From NCBI RefSeq assembly GCF_002929335.1, contig NZ_PJIL01000003.1, forward strand, positions 1 through 64,000: a stretch of 64,000 bases of DNA. Reading direction: 5' to 3'. The notes below the pieces were generated by a model that worked only from the letters and a program-made list of their open reading frames with translations, was not told the origin of the DNA and ran no database searches. Below, piece after piece: positions 37,721 through 45,766 of this stretch (the first letter of the stretch is position 1; every line of letters begins with the position of its first letter). This DNA is from Arthrobacter sp. Y81 (GTDB taxonomy: Bacteria; Actinomycetota; Actinomycetes; Actinomycetales; Micrococcaceae). Position numbers and translations under genes: made by a program.

Positions 37721-37836
37721 GTGGACACGGGTTCGCGGCGGCTGGCAGTCTCGGCAGCCCGGAGGAATGCGGGCTCACGGGGCGAGCGTGACCCGGGCAG
37801 CCTCGCAGTCCCCCAGCGGCAGCAGCTCCCCCATGG
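37721..37836 (+). pseudogene. 5' fragment of a truncated gene, perhaps a regulator
   Basis: AAAGGGG followed 5 bases later by GTG 37721 opens a frame reading VDTGSRRLAVSAARRNAGSR; it runs to a stop at 37903, but from 37837 on it only overlaps the 3' end of the convergent hydroxyacid dehydrogenase. A real gene should continue, so I infer that only the promoter, ribosome site and about 38 codons survive. The position, divergent from the PLP deaminase gene, is that of a dedicated regulator. No helix-turn-helix is visible in what remains, so the identity is open. Confidence 0.4.
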
Positions 37837-38796
37837 TCATATCAGCAAGCGGATCGGGCTGCCTTGGAGCCACGCCTGCACGTCTTCGAAGGCGCCGCCG
37901 TAGAATTGCCGGTAGCTCTGCTCCGTGACGTACCCCAGATGCGGCGACAGAACGGTCCGGGGTGCGGACAGCAGGCGATGCCCGGCGGGCAGCGGTTCGA
38001 CGTCGTAGACGTCCAGGGCGGCGCCGCCCAGCCAGCCTTCCGTCAGTCCGCGGACCAGGGCATCCTCGTCGACAAGGGGGCCGCGGGCAGTGTTGACCAG
38101 AACGCCTGTTGGCCCCAGGAGGCGCAACTCGTCCTCGCCTACGACTCCGCGGGAGCGGTCCGAAAGACGCACATGCACCGACACCACGTCCGAATCCCGG
38201 AAGAGAGCGTCCTTGCCCACTTTCCGGGCGCCGGCCTGCAAGGCTGCCTCGTCGGTGAGATTGGGGCTCCAGGCGATGACGTCCATCCCGAAAGCCTGGC
38301 CGTAAGCGGCGATCCGGGTCCCGATTTTGCCCAGGCCCAGCACCCCCAGGGTCTTGCCGGCCAGCTCAAAGCCGACCGTGGACTGCCAGCGGCCGGCGCG
38401 CAGGCGTCGGTCCTCGAACGGAATGCTGCGGGCGAATGCAAGCAGCAGTGCCCAGGTCAGTTCCGGGGCGGCTGCCGGCGAACCTCCGGTTCCGCACACC
38501 ATGATGCCCTGTTCCTCCGCCGCCTGGAGATCAATCGACTGGTTGGCCATCCCGGTGGTCACCAGCAGCTTCAGCCCGGGCAGCTGCCGGAGCCGTTCGC
38601 GGCTAAAGGCGGTCCGTTCCCGCATGGCAATGACGACGTCGAAGTCCCGCAGGCTCGAGACGGTGTGGACGTCGTCCCGAAATGGCTGGGTGAAGACAGT
38701 GACCTCGACGCCGTCCGCCGCAAGCTGTTCCCACGGCGCATAGTCCAGGGCGACGGACTGGTAGTCATCAAGAATGGCAAGGCGCAGGCGCATCAT
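37837..38796 (-). CDS. D-2-hydroxyacid dehydrogenase family protein
   Basis: Predicted 319 residues; AAAGGAACCA precedes ATG 38796. NAD-binding motif in LGVLGLGKIGTRIAAYGQAF, substrate Arg in LVNTARGPLVDEDALVRGL, and the catalytic Glu/His region ALDVYDVEPLPAGHRLLS then SPHLGYVTEQSY. The C-terminal NFxQ-type tail is short and natural, so the gene is complete. Substrate not known. On the same strand as the M20/MFS locus but separated by 44 bases from the amidohydrolase 3' end. Confidence 0.9.
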   Translation of the reverse strand: MMRLRLAILDDYQSVALDYAPWEQLAADGVEVTVFTQPFRDDVHTVSSLRDFDVVIAMRERTAFSRERLRQLPGLKLLVTTGMANQSIDLQAAEEQGIMVCGTGGSPAAAPELTWALLLAFARSIPFEDRRLRAGRWQSTVGFELAGKTLGVLGLGKIGTRIAAYGQAFGMDVIAWSPNLTDEAALQAGARKVGKDALFRDSDVVSVHVRLSDRSRGVVGEDELRLLGPTGVLVNTARGPLVDEDALVRGLTEGWLGGAALDVYDVEPLPAGHRLLSAPRTVLSPHLGYVTEQSYRQFYGGAFEDVQAWLQGSPIRLLI

Positions 38797-38840
38797 TGGT
38801 TCCTTTAGGGTCCAGGTAACGAGGGCTTCCTGCTGACAGG

Positions 38841-40058
38841 CTACCCTCGAACCCGAACCAGCAGGCGTGCCCGCTGCCGGGTGTCCCCTGCAGCTGCCCC
38901 GGCGGCCGCCGCCAGACCGAACGCGCCGTCCAGCACCGCCCGGTCGGCGGATGCGGAGGACCCGTACGCAGCGAACTCCGCCGTGTGGTGGGCAGCGCCG
39001 CCTACGTCGTAGCCCAGCAGCGGGTGGATGCTTGGCACCAGCTGCGAGACGTTGCCCATGTCAGTGGAAGCCACCGGCTCGTCGTTGAACACGACCTGCC
39101 TCCCCCGGGCCGTCATCGCCTCGCGGTACGCCTCGGACAGGAACCTGTCCTGCCTCAGCTCGGCATACGCGTTGCCGGTAGGCGTGACCCTGAGCGTGGC
39201 ACCGCTGGCGAGGGCACCGGCCTCCAGGCAGCGCCGCACACGGTCCTCGATCACCCGCAGCGTCGCCAGGCTGGGTGAGCGCATCTCCACGCTGGCCCGG
39301 GCGCGCTCCGGGATGACATTGACGGCGCTCCCGCCTTCGGTGACGATCAGCGAAACGATCGAGCCGGACGGAAGCTGCTGCCGGGCAAGGGCAACAGCGG
39401 TCTGGGCAACCACCAGCGCGTCCAAGGCATTGATCCCGTCGGCCGGCGCCGCTGCAGCGTGCGCCGGCCGCCCCTCGTACAGCACATCCCACATGCCCAT
39501 GGCCAGGGATGAGCCGCCGATGACATCCTCTGCCCCGGCGTGGGCCATCATCGCCAGACCCACGTCGTCGAAAAAGCCCTCGCCGATGAGGTCCACCTTG
39601 CCCCCGGTGGTCTCCTCGGCGGGAGTGCCGAGCACCTTGACGGTAATGCCGAGATCGTCGGCAACGGCCGCCAGCGCGAGCGCCGCCCCCACGGCACTGG
39701 CGGCGTTCACGTTATGTCCGCAGGCGTGTCCAATGTCCGGCAAGGCATCGTATTCGACGCAGAGGGCCACCACGAGTTCCCCGCTCCCGTACCGGGCGCT
39801 GAACGCAGCGGGGAGCACAGGCTGGGCGGCGTCAAAGCTGAAGCCGGCGGAGCGCAGCAGCCCGCTGGCCCGTTTGGCGGCCCGGAACTCCTCGCCGCTG
39901 CGTTCCGGATCGGCGTGGATGGCATGGCTCAGGCGGAGAATCCTGGGCTGCCAGCGTTCCAACGCTGCGGAGATCCGGCCGCGCATCCCGGGCCCGACGG
40001 CTGGCGCAGGCTCCGCCGTCGTTGTACCCGCACCCGTACCCGCCTTAGCCGGGCTCAT
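38841..40058 (-). CDS. M20 family amidohydrolase (ArgE/IAA-hydrolase-like)
   Basis: Predicted 405 residues. The metal-binding motifs of M20D peptidases are present: VEYDALPDIGHACGHNVNAA, VLGTPAEETTGGKVDLI and the MMAHAGAEDV segment, followed by the dimerisation domain (LYEGRPAHAAAAPADGINAL). The C-terminal NEPVASTDMGNVSQLVPSIH region completes the site. Family members hydrolyse N-acyl amino acids or amide auxin conjugates. Start ATG overlaps the stop of the MFS gene upstream by 4 bases, so the two are translationally coupled: importer and hydrolase of one amide substrate (inference). Confidence 0.92.
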   Translation of the reverse strand: MSPAKAGTGAGTTTAEPAPAVGPGMRGRISAALERWQPRILRLSHAIHADPERSGEEFRAAKRASGLLRSAGFSFDAAQPVLPAAFSARYGSGELVVALCVEYDALPDIGHACGHNVNAASAVGAALALAAVADDLGITVKVLGTPAEETTGGKVDLIGEGFFDDVGLAMMAHAGAEDVIGGSSLAMGMWDVLYEGRPAHAAAAPADGINALDALVVAQTAVALARQQLPSGSIVSLIVTEGGSAVNVIPERARASVEMRSPSLATLRVIEDRVRRCLEAGALASGATLRVTPTGNAYAELRQDRFLSEAYREAMTARGRQVVFNDEPVASTDMGNVSQLVPSIHPLLGYDVGGAAHHTAEFAAYGSSASADRAVLDGAFGLAAAAGAAAGDTRQRARLLVRVRG

Positions 40059-41475
40059 GCCCGGACCTCGGCCGGCTGCCGCTTCGGGTAGCGCGCTGAG
40101 GCGGCGGCTGCGACCAGCGCAGCTACGGCGAGCACTCCCCAGATTGAAACGAGGCCGCCCTCCGTGATGCGTCCGGACTCGGCCGACGAGGAGGAAAGCA
40201 GCCTGACGACGGCGGCGCCCACCGCAATGCCGACGGAAAGGGCCAGCTCGTTGAGACCGGCAGCCGTCGAGGTCTCCTCAAGGGGCACACCCTCAACGGA
40301 CAGCGAGCGGGTCCCTGCCTGGTACATGCCGAGGCTCAGGTTGAACATGGCGAAACCGACACAATATCCGGCCAGCGAGGCGTGTGCCGCAATCATCACC
40401 GCGAATCCGCCGGCTAGGAGCAATCCGGCGAACACCAGCGTGGCGCGCTCGCCGAATGCTGCGAGTGCCCGCGCAGTCAACAGCGAGGACACAAGCGAGA
40501 GCACTGATGCCGCCGCGAGCACAATGGCGATCATTAGCGGGCTGAGCGCAAATCCGTAGCCGGTCTTGTCGGGGTTGGCGTGCAGGAAGATGCCGTTGGT
40601 GCCGAAGTAGCTGATGGACGCAAAGCCGAAGAAGAAGGTGGCCAGCGAGACTGCCCGGATCCGCGGGTTTGCCAGCATGCGCAGGTCCATGAACCTCTTC
40701 CCGCGCTCCGCGCCGCCGGCGTCGATCACAGCCCAGAAGGCCAGCAATGCCAACCCGACCAGGCCGGATCCGAGCGTCCGCGCATCGAGCCAGCCCCAGT
40801 CCGGTCCCATCGACAGGGCAACCACGAAGCCGATCAGGCCGAGCGAACAGGCCAGCAGCGGAACCACGGCGAGCCTTTCCCAGTGGGAGTTCCGACGTCG
40901 GGCAGCAGGAACGAGCACACCAGGGCCGCGACGGCGAAGGGGACGGCCACCCAGAAACCGAGGGCAGCGTCGCTGACGCCCACGATGCCCGCCAACAGCC
41001 CACCGGCGCCGACCATGATCATGAGCACACCGATCATGACGCTGACTCCGGTGCGGGTATGGGCGGGGCTGCTGACCCGCAGGATTCCCATCATCAGCGG
41101 GATGAAGCCGACGACGCAGGTGAGCATAACGACGCCCACTGTCACTGTCCACAGGGAGGGCCAGAGTGCCATCATGAGAACTCCGGCAACGACGACGGCC
41201 GTGGACCAGCGGAGCACCAACCGGTATCCGTAGCTGTCTCCGAGCCGCGAAATGATAGGCGTCAGCACGGCGAAACTGACGTTGGCAACAAGGAAGATGC
41301 CGTTGATGGTCGGATCGTCTATCGCAAAAACGGGCCCGAGGGCGGGCAGGATGGGGTTCAAGTACCCCTGGGTGACGCCGCTAAGTGATTCGATCACAGC
41401 CATTGCCACGATCATGCCCATGATGGTCCGGTGGGTGAGGGCCGCTGCCGCCGGTGGCGCTGTCTTATTTGTCAT
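40055..41475 (-). pseudogene. MFS transporter gene with one -1 frameshift
   Basis: From ATG 41475 (AAGGAAGC upstream) the frame reads MTNKTAPPAAAALTHRTIMG and continues through about six membrane helices to PDVGTPTGKGSP, then stops early at 40834. The rest of the transporter (HWERLAVVPLLACSLGLIGF onward, to 40055) continues in the next frame. One C missing in the CCC at 40885-40887 (minus strand) joins them exactly as GTP-HWERLAVVP. Corrected length is about 473 residues, 12-14 helices. The ATGA overlap with the M20 gene shows the intended operon. Either disrupted or a sequencing error. Confidence 0.82.
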
Positions 41476-41602
41476 GTGCTTCCTTGGGATTCGGGGCAAT
41501 TACGTCTGGGTGATGCGAGTCACAACGTTAGGGCCGGCATGATCCGCACTTCCTGAATTGCTCGAATGCACCAACCCACCCCGCAATTTGAAATAATCAG
41601 CC

Positions 41603-42604
41603 ATGATCTCCGAACTTGATCTCGAAATCGTCAACGCCTTGCAGATCAACCCCAGGGCGGACTGGTCCCGGGTCGGGGACGTCCTGGACTTGTCCGGGGC
41701 AACCGTCGCCCGCCGCTGGAACGCGCTCGCGGAAGGGGGACTCGCGTGGATCACGCCGTCGCCGGGGCCGCGCTACCTGAGTGCCGGCTGGTCCGCCTTC
41801 ATCCAGCTGTCCTCGGTGCCGTGCGAGCACGAGGCCCTCATCCGGCGGCTTTGTGCCGAGCCGGCATTCGGGACCGTTTCCCTGGTCTCGGGACCCCACG
41901 ACCTGTTTGTGGACTGCTTCGCATCAAGCCATGAGGAACTGATGGCGATTGTCACCGGCTCCTTCGCGGACCTGCCCGGGGTCACCCGCAGGGAGGTCGT
42001 TTTTGTCACGCAGCTCTACCGGCAGGCCTCGGAGTGGCGCAGCGGCACCCTGGAACCGGCACGGGCGCGGCTCATGGCGAAGGAGTCCGTACTCCCGCCG
42101 CCGGCGTATGCCCCGGACCGGCTGGATGCCTCCCTGCTCGAAGAGTTGGCCGTCGACGGGCGGGCCAGTTGGGCGGAGCTGGGCGCTGCCTGCGGCGTGT
42201 CGCCCCAGACAGCGCGACGGCGGGTGGAACGGTTCCTGGCGTCCGGCTATATGACGATGAGGTGCGATACGTCCGTTTCCGTCCAGCAGGGCCTGCGGGA
42301 AGTCAGCCTGAGCCTGAACGTTCCCGCGACCCATGTGGATTCCATTGGCAAGTACTTCGCCGGCCTGCCGAGCTGCCGTTTGAGCGCCCAGGTTCTGGGT
42401 GCCCAGAACCTGGTGGTCACGTTGTGGGTCCGCGACTATCTGGAAGTGCAGGGCCACGAACGTGAGCTGGCAGCCAGGGCGCCCGGAAGCACGGTGATTT
42501 CCCGCCAGGCTGTGGTGCGCACCTACAAGCGGCTCGGCCATCTGCTGGACGAGTCCGGCCGCAGCCGCAGTGTGGTGCCCCTGCCTCTCTGGCGCGAGGC
42601 GTGA
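41603..42604 (+). CDS. Lrp/AsnC family regulator, tandem double-domain
   Basis: Predicted 333 residues, twice a normal Lrp. First helix-turn-helix: LDLEIVNALQINPRADWSRV, DLSGATVARRWNAL; then an RAM-like half. Second copy: DASLLEELAVDGRASWAELG, CGVSPQTARRRVERF, again with a RAM half to residue about 315. It is divergent from the MFS-M20 pair with 127 bases between, so it is a probable local regulator responding to an amino acid or amide product. Confidence 0.9.
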   Translation: MISELDLEIVNALQINPRADWSRVGDVLDLSGATVARRWNALAEGGLAWITPSPGPRYLSAGWSAFIQLSSVPCEHEALIRRLCAEPAFGTVSLVSGPHDLFVDCFASSHEELMAIVTGSFADLPGVTRREVVFVTQLYRQASEWRSGTLEPARARLMAKESVLPPPAYAPDRLDASLLEELAVDGRASWAELGAACGVSPQTARRRVERFLASGYMTMRCDTSVSVQQGLREVSLSLNVPATHVDSIGKYFAGLPSCRLSAQVLGAQNLVVTLWVRDYLEVQGHERELAARAPGSTVISRQAVVRTYKRLGHLLDESGRSRSVVPLPLWREA

Positions 42605-42666
42605 CCCGGGCAATTCCGCCGGAACGCCGAGCGCCGCCCAGGAGCACCACCTGCAGGGAAATGCGG

Positions 42667-43047
42667 CTACTGGCTCTGGAAGATATTCAGGATGTTGCCC
42701 TCGGTGTCCAGGAACCAGGCAGCTTTGCCGACGGCATTGGTGGCGATGCCGTTTTCAGTCTTCAGGCCGGGAAAGTCGTATTCCTCGAAGGTGACGCCGC
42801 GGCCTCGCAGTTCTTCCATCTCGGCTTCGATGTTGTCCGTGCTCCAGCCCATCTGGGTGTTTTTCGCGGTGCCGGCGTTGTCGGTCTGATACAGCAGGAA
42901 TGTCGTTCCGTTCCCGCAGCGGTACATCAGGTTTTGGTCGTCCAGGACGTCCGGGGCGTCGAGTCCCAGCACGTTCTGATAGAAATCACGTGCCCTGGCG
43001 ATGTCCTTAGCCGGGAGCACCGCGGCGGCCTCACGATCCTTGAGCAT
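42667..43047 (-). CDS. VOC/glyoxalase family protein
   Basis: Predicted 126 residues. ARDFYQNVLGLDAPDVLDDQ, MGWSTDNIEAEMEELRGRGV and an AWFLDTEGNILNIFQS end match glyoxalase/bleomycin-resistance-type proteins. AAGGAG lies before the ATG. Metal and substrate are unknown. Convergent with the Lrp gene. Confidence 0.87.
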   Translation of the reverse strand: MLKDREAAAVLPAKDIARARDFYQNVLGLDAPDVLDDQNLMYRCGNGTTFLLYQTDNAGTAKNTQMGWSTDNIEAEMEELRGRGVTFEEYDFPGLKTENGIATNAVGKAAWFLDTEGNILNIFQSQ

Positions 43048-43313
43048 GATGAATTCTCCTTAGTTGAGGGATGGAGATATTCGCCCCGAAGGCGGCGCCT
43101 GCGAGGGCGGCATTGCCGGCTCTGCCCGGCACCCGGCTGTCGCTATTTGCGATGCACCGGGACTGTCGGGGAGTTTTCGCGGCCGCATCAACGGCCAGAG
43201 TCTCCCCGGCGTTCATATCGCCATTATGGACGCTGATGCACCTCCCCGGATATAGGTCGGCGGATGGCCCGGCCTGGAATGGTCCGGCGCCGATAATCGC
43301 AACCCGCCGGCCG

Positions 43314-44753
43314 TCATCGGGGCGCGGTTCCGGTGTTTGTCCGCTTGTTGATCAGCCAGGTGACGAACCACAGCACGACGCCGATTGCCATCAGTCCGCC
43401 GGCGATCTGGTACTGGATGACATTGCGGCCCACCCACGGGCCGGCGAGGAAGGCACACAGCAGCGCGGCGACAAGCGGCAACTGCCCCGGGGAGGTGAAG
43501 AACACCTTGCGGTTGGGATCCCTCTTGCCGCGAAGGACTACGCAAGCCACGTTGACGACGGTGAACACGCATAGCAGCAGGAACGCGGTAGTGCCGGAGA
43601 GGTTAGCCACGATGTTGCTCTCCGGGTCGCCGGTGACATACCAGATCAGGCCCAGCGCCAGGACAGTGGAGAACAGGATCCCGGCCCACGGGGTGCGGCG
43701 CCCCGGAAGAACCTTTCCGAGCGGGCGCGGCAGGACATTTTGCCGGGCCATCCCGTAGATCAGGCGGCTGGCCATCAGCATGTTGATCAACGCGGTGTTG
43801 GCGACAGCGAACACCGCCAGGAACGGGAAGATCCTGTCGATCGGGAAGTCAGGTGAGCCCTTGTGCACCACTTCCAGGAGCGCGGCGCCTTCGGCCTCCC
43901 TGATGCCCCCAAGTTCTGTGGGCGTCAGCACGCTGACCACGGAAATGGCCACCAGTATATAGAGGATCACCGCTATGCCAAGGCCGGTGAGCATAGTCCG
44001 GGGGAAGATCTTCTCCGGGTGCCGGGTCTCCTCCACCATGTTCACGGAGTCCTCAAAGCCGACCATGGCGAAGAACGCGATGGAGGTGGCTGCTGTCACG
44101 GCCAGGAACAGGCCTTTGTCCTGGTAGTCGTTGAAAACGAAGATCTCCCCCGCGTTCCCGGTGCCCTGAGCGATCACGTAGAAGCCGACCCCGATCACAA
44201 TGCACAAAGCCGTCATCTCCACCAGGGTCAACACCACGTTGAATTTCACGCTCTCACCCACACCGCGCAGGTTGATCGCCGCCAAAAGCAGCATGAACCC
44301 CATCGCCACCGCGGTGATCACGCCCTGTCCTGGCACGCCCATCCAGCCGTTGATCTCCAGGCCGCCGAAAAGGTTCTGGGCGAGCACGTTCGCCGAGGTG
44401 GAGGCGCTGGTGATGCCGGAACAGACGACGGCGAACGCGACCAGGAAGGTGACGAAGTGGATCCCGAACGCCTTGTGCGTGTACAACGCGGCGCCGGCCG
44501 CCTGGGGGTACTGGGTGACCAGTTCCAGGTAGGAGAACGCCGTGAGCGTCGCGACCACGAAGGCCAGGAGGAAAGGGAGCCAGACGATGCCGCCGACAGT
44601 TCCGGCCATCGTGCCCGTGACGGCGTAGACGCCGGCGCCGAGGATGTCACCGACGATGAAGAGGAGCAGGAGCTTGGGCCCGAGGACCCGTTTCAGCTCG
44701 GGTGTGTCGCCTTCGGGAGTGGCGTCGAACACTTCGTCTGTAGTCGCGCTCAT
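43314..44753 (-). CDS. APC family amino acid permease
   Basis: Predicted 479 residues with about 12 membrane segments. Helix 1 has the broken GxG substrate motif of the family (LLLLFIVGDILGAGVYAVTG), helix 6 is FFAMVGFEDSVNMVEETRHP and ends FPRTMLTGLGIAVILYIL, typical of amino-acid/polyamine/organocation permeases. Located in the cytoplasmic membrane; it imports an amino acid or related cation. A GGAGGTCC ribosome site precedes the ATG. No partner gene is close enough to identify the substrate. Confidence 0.92.
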   Translation of the reverse strand: MSATTDEVFDATPEGDTPELKRVLGPKLLLLFIVGDILGAGVYAVTGTMAGTVGGIVWLPFLLAFVVATLTAFSYLELVTQYPQAAGAALYTHKAFGIHFVTFLVAFAVVCSGITSASTSANVLAQNLFGGLEINGWMGVPGQGVITAVAMGFMLLLAAINLRGVGESVKFNVVLTLVEMTALCIVIGVGFYVIAQGTGNAGEIFVFNDYQDKGLFLAVTAATSIAFFAMVGFEDSVNMVEETRHPEKIFPRTMLTGLGIAVILYILVAISVVSVLTPTELGGIREAEGAALLEVVHKGSPDFPIDRIFPFLAVFAVANTALINMLMASRLIYGMARQNVLPRPLGKVLPGRRTPWAGILFSTVLALGLIWYVTGDPESNIVANLSGTTAFLLLCVFTVVNVACVVLRGKRDPNRKVFFTSPGQLPLVAALLCAFLAGPWVGRNVIQYQIAGGLMAIGVVLWFVTWLINKRTNTGTAPR

Positions 44754-44911
44754 GCTGGACCTCCGCAGCGGGTTTCACGCTTCTTTCCGGAACCGCGGCC
44801 GCACCCCGACCTGAACAGATGGCTGTGTGATGCCATAGCCGCCCTGACATTTCCAGCAGATCCCGCCATGATGGCCACCTTACGCGCCCTGGTGACAGCC
44901 CTGCGGATGCC

Positions 44912-45124
44912 TTATGCGTTCTCACCGGCGGGCGTCACGACGTCCTCCAGCATTGACCTGTCGAAGAATCGGACTTCGCCGGTAGCTGGGAAGAACACTG
45001 GAACAACTGAGGTGCTCGGGTCCTTTGAGGTTTCGTAGATATCGGCCCCGCTCCCGTGTTTGCGCGCAATGGTTCCAACCAGGTCGGTGCCGCGAACCCG
45101 GACTGTACGGAATTTGTAGCTCAT
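44912..45124 (-). CDS. Hypothetical protein (70 aa)
   Basis: Predicted 70 residues from ATG 45124, chosen because AAGGGG lies 5 bases upstream. It reads YKFRTVRVRGTDLVGTIARK and VVPVFFPATGEVRFFDRSML, a small beta-rich protein with no known motif and no membrane segment. It lies between the APC permease and the SRPBCC gene on the same strand. Confidence 0.6.
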   Translation of the reverse strand: MSYKFRTVRVRGTDLVGTIARKHGSGADIYETSKDPSTSVVPVFFPATGEVRFFDRSMLEDVVTPAGENA

Positions 45125-45165
45125 GTGGACCCCTTCGTCAGTTAGGGCAAACCCTACTCCCGCAG

Positions 45166-45753
45166 TCACGGTCCGGAACGCCGGCCGCGCCAGCTGCCGC
45201 TAGGTTTTGCGGTGCGGCAGCTGCGAAATGTGGCGCGCGGAGGCAGCGGGACGGACTGCAGGTCATCACGGTGCCGCCGGCGACGGAGCTCAAGGGCCAG
45301 ACTCTCCTGGCCGCGTGCCATCGCCCAGCGGTGGTTGGCTGCGAATGCCGGTTTCAGGAGCCAGCTCAAACGCCGCAAGAGCGGTTTTGCGGTACTGACC
45401 CGCCAATCGTAGGTAATTACCGTTTCCGGCCCGTCCTGCTCGAACGTCCACCGGCCGGTTCCGTTCAGGTCCCCGGCGGCAGTAAGCGCAAACCCGCGGT
45501 TGGTGACAGGCTCGGTGACCGTCAGGGTCCAACGGAGTGTGTAGGGCAACCAGCCTTTTGTGTGCAGGCGCACTGGCCTTGGGACGCCGGGGGCCAGGCG
45601 GCCCTCCGATGTCCCGCCCGCGGGTTCGACGGCAAGATAGACCGACGGCCACCAACGGGGTAGCAAGCTGGCATCGCCCAGGACGGCCGCGACGTCCTCC
45701 GGAGTACCGGCCACCCGCCAGACGGTCAGGAATTCGTAGTCCGCGCTGCCCAT
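45166..45753 (-). CDS. SRPBCC family protein (polyketide cyclase-like)
   Basis: Predicted 195 residues from ATG 45753. YEFLTVWRVAGTPEDVAAVL, LLPRWWPSVYLAVEPAGG and GRWTFEQDGPETVITYDWRV are typical START/SRPBCC strands with a ligand cavity. Ligand unknown. It overlaps no neighbour and starts 14 bases after the 3' end of the gamma-glutamyltransferase gene, so the two are probably co-transcribed. Confidence 0.82.
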   Translation of the reverse strand: MGSADYEFLTVWRVAGTPEDVAAVLGDASLLPRWWPSVYLAVEPAGGTSEGRLAPGVPRPVRLHTKGWLPYTLRWTLTVTEPVTNRGFALTAAGDLNGTGRWTFEQDGPETVITYDWRVSTAKPLLRRLSWLLKPAFAANHRWAMARGQESLALELRRRRHRDDLQSVPLPPRATFRSCRTAKPSGSWRGRRSGP

Positions 45754-45766
45754 GGCGGCCGCCAGC

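Noticed and set aside
39028..40167. A 379-codon plus-strand frame opposite the M20 gene.
   Set aside because: Ser/Ala/Arg-rich, no motif, no ribosome site: an antisense shadow common in high-GC DNA.
43048..43313. A gene in the 266-base gap between the VOC and APC genes.
   Set aside because: Short frames have no ribosome site or recognisable composition; I see nothing convincing.
43863..45038. A 391-codon plus-strand frame opposite the APC permease.
   Set aside because: His/Asp/Gly-rich translation typical of the complement of a membrane protein gene.
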